DNA from: Pseudomonadota bacterium
GTDB lineage: Bacteria > Pseudomonadota > Alphaproteobacteria > Caulobacterales > Caulobacteraceae
Assembly (NCBI GenBank): GCA_018241995.1
Contig: JAFECT010000008.1
Location: 1 to 64,000 of the forward strand
Length of the DNA: 64,000 bases
Direction of reading: 5' to 3'
The notes under the pieces were generated by a model that made no database searches, was not told the DNA's origin, and worked only from the letters and a program-made list of their open reading frames with translations. A program made the translations under genes and the position numbers. Shown here piece by piece: positions 62,351-64,000 of the stretch. Each line of letters opens with the position of its first letter. Positions within the stretch are counted from its first letter, which is position 1.

Positions 62351-64000
62351 TCAGAAGTAGTCCGCCAGGCGAATCCGCCTCACTGAACCGTCCTCCATGG
62401 TCAGTTCCAGCACGGTCCCGGCAGGGTTGTTGCGGAGGGTGCGAAGGGCGTCCTCAGGCCAGGCGGGGGCGGGCTTGCCGTCGATCAGGGTGATGTGGTC
62501 GCCCGGCTTCAGGCCTGAAGCCTCGGCGGGACCGCCAGGCGCCACGAACTCGACAGCGAAGACGCCGGCGTCCTTCTGCAGGGTCAGGCCCAGCCGGTCC
62601 TTCACGAAAGCCGCCGCCGCAGCGTTGGCGTAGGGCGTCGCGTAGAGCCGGTCATGCGTGTAGTCGATGATCAGGTGAAAGCGGCTGAGGACCGGAAGGC
62701 CGATGTTCCCCAGGGTGCGATTGGAATTGACCCCGGACACGGTGTCGGGCGTGAAGATGGCGGGCATGTCGGTGAAGGCGACACCCGCGAATTGAACCTG
62801 GCGCAGGGTCGCGACCGTCTCCGGATGCACGCCGCCGATGGCTCCGCCCAGCGTCTGCGAGGTGCGCCGTCCGTCGAGCAATCGGTTCTGCTGATAGAAG
62901 GCCGGGTAGACCAGCAACGGCGACCCATTGCCCAGGTCGAAGTCAAACTGCACGGGCGCCAAGCCCTCGATCGAGACCGGGACGGAGCGATTGCTGATCA
63001 CCTGGATCAGCGGAACCTCGACCGCGCCCGCCGGCTTGGCGAGCGTGGCCGGGTCACGCAACGCGAGGCGGTGATTGGCGAAGTCGATGTCGACCGCAAG
63101 TTCGCTGAACAACTCATTGCCCAGCACGAACGGCAGGGGATGGCCGATGCGCTTGCCCACCGCCGCAAGATCCAGGGAAGCGACGGTCAGGTCGTGCAGC
63201 GTCAGGGCGCCGACCTGCACCTCGACGCCGCCGATGAAACCGACCACGTCGGAGCCGCCTGATCCCATCCCCGCGAAACCGCCCTTGGGCGCCAGGCCAA
63301 TCGAGGTGGCGTAGGCCTTGTCGATGGCGGACGAATCCGCGCCGCTGTCCAGCAGGACAACCGTCTCACGTCCGTTGATCCTGGCCGGGAAGTAGATCCG
63401 GTTGGCGCCGTAGAACTCGAAATCGATCCATCCGGTCGAGGTCGCGCCGTTGGCGAAGATGGCCTTGCGCACCGGTTTGGGCCGGGCGAACAACGCGGCG
63501 TCGATGGGGCGGTTCAGCTCCGCCGCTTCCACGCGCACGACCGAGTCGCCGCCTTCGACGCTGGCCTTGATTGTCTGCAGGAAAGGCACGCGCACGCCAT
63601 CGACGAGGCGCCAGTCGCCAAAGCCTTCGAACCGGGTCTTACGGTCCTCCAGGATACGAAATCCGCCAAGTTCGCCCGTCGCGGGATCGATGAAGGCGTC
63701 GTAGAAGTCCGCGTCGCCGAAGGTCACCCGCACCACGGACCAGGTTCGGCCCTCGCGCGTTTCCGCGGCCAGCAAGGTCGCCTTGGCTCCGCCGCGGCCC
63801 CGTAGCGGATCTTCGAACAGCAGGGCCGCTTCGCGCCTCAAGCCAAGCGCATAGGCGCTGGGCGTGGTCTCGATCTGGCCGCTGGGTGTTGTGTCCCAGG
63901 CCTGGTCGGGCGTGATGACCTGAACCTGCTTGATCACCCCCAGGTCCACAGTCGTCCGCTGGCGGCCGTCGCGATCGGTCCAGCCCTCAGCCCGGCCCGT
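62351..64000 (-). CDS. Retropepsin-like aspartic protease with PDZ domain, 5' truncated
   Basis: The frame is open to the right edge, beyond the GTG at 63949, so the N-terminus is missing; 549 residues are visible. The first 180 resemble the outer-membrane-lipoprotein-like region seen in such proteins. Then VVLLDSGADSSAID gives one aspartic protease Asp-Ser-Gly motif and a second retropepsin-like half follows (FDLGNGSPLLVY). The C-terminal 80 residues are a PDZ domain (PGGPAEASGLKPGDHITLIDG). The function is a predicted periplasmic peptidase; the target is unknown. Confidence 0.8.
   Translation of the reverse strand, partial: TGRAEGWTDRDGRQRTTVDLGVIKQVQVITPDQAWDTTPSGQIETTPSAYALGLRREAALLFEDPLRGRGGAKATLLAAETREGRTWSVVRVTFGDADFYDAFIDPATGELGGFRILEDRKTRFEGFGDWRLVDGVRVPFLQTIKASVEGGDSVVRVEAAELNRPIDAALFARPKPVRKAIFANGATSTGWIDFEFYGANRIYFPARINGRETVVLLDSGADSSAIDKAYATSIGLAPKGGFAGMGSGGSDVVGFIGGVEVQVGALTLHDLTVASLDLAAVGKRIGHPLPFVLGNELFSELAVDIDFANHRLALRDPATLAKPAGAVEVPLIQVISNRSVPVSIEGLAPVQFDFDLGNGSPLLVYPAFYQQNRLLDGRRTSQTLGGAIGGVHPETVATLRQVQFAGVAFTDMPAIFTPDTVSGVNSNRTLGNIGLPVLSRFHLIIDYTHDRLYATPYANAAAAAFVKDRLGLTLQKDAGVFAVEFVAPGGPAEASGLKPGDHITLIDGKPAPAWPEDALRTLRNNPAGTVLELTMEDGSVRRIRLADYF

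Overview
The window is high-GC DNA from an alphaproteobacterium, most likely a member of the Caulobacteraceae (Caulobacter/Phenylobacterium type). The evidence is the S10-spc-alpha ribosomal order with adk directly after secY and no rpmJ there, a lipoprotein of the CC0125/CC1285 family (named after Caulobacter loci), an HWE histidine kinase with a single-domain response regulator, a TonB-dependent receptor and ATP12-type chaperone, and frequent ATGA/GTGA stop-start overlaps. All calls are by reading the sequence; no database search was possible.

Layout. 1-531 is the 3' end of tuf with its terminator. 669-5373 is an accessory block between tuf and rpsJ: two secreted GIN-type repeat proteins, an SMP-30-like propeller, a tiny minus-strand ORF followed by pyrimidine-loop hairpins, an ECF sigma factor with a membrane partner, and a small membrane protein. 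5667-19964 is the ribosomal block: S10, L3, L4, L23, L2, S19, L22, S3, L16, L29, S17, L14, L24, L5, S14, S8, L6, L18, S5, L30, L15, SecY, Adk, then after a readable promoter S13, S11, RpoA, L17.

20108-43126 holds housekeeping and accessory genes: a ParDE module overlapping a nucleotidyltransferase, a secreted phosphodiesterase, a VOC/ArsR/SRPBCC operon, a TCR/Tet-type MFS pump behind a promoter framed by an inverted repeat, an HtrA protease, RarA, two RluA-family pseudouridine synthases around a CC0125/CC1285 lipoprotein and CrcB, two tandem TPR-2OG-Fe(II) oxygenase paralogues, a HAD phosphatase, two small secreted paralogues, a DUF1501/DUF1800 pair, ATP12, and the HWE kinase/receiver pair.

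43315-51440 contains the propionyl-CoA carboxylase beta subunit, an AT-rich orphan membrane protein that looks acquired, small membrane or secreted proteins, a possible structured RNA, a PhyH-type dioxygenase, a DUF4142 lipoprotein, a REP/MITE-like inverted repeat, NAD-dependent DNA ligase and a methyltransferase.

51565-62162 looks like an uptake and catabolic island: isochorismatase-like hydrolase, TonB receptor, acyl-CoA ligase, TetR regulator, and on the other strand a spinster-type MFS, carboxylesterase, SDR and DUF3089 hydrolase. The promoters at its two ends share a motif that could be the TetR operator. The window ends in a truncated retropepsin-like aspartic protease with a PDZ domain.

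The strongest leads for something undescribed are the small-ORF/hairpin transcript at 3473-3707, the tandem TPR-oxygenases at 32495-35802, the AT-rich orphan at 44864-45754, and the putative TetR-controlled island.
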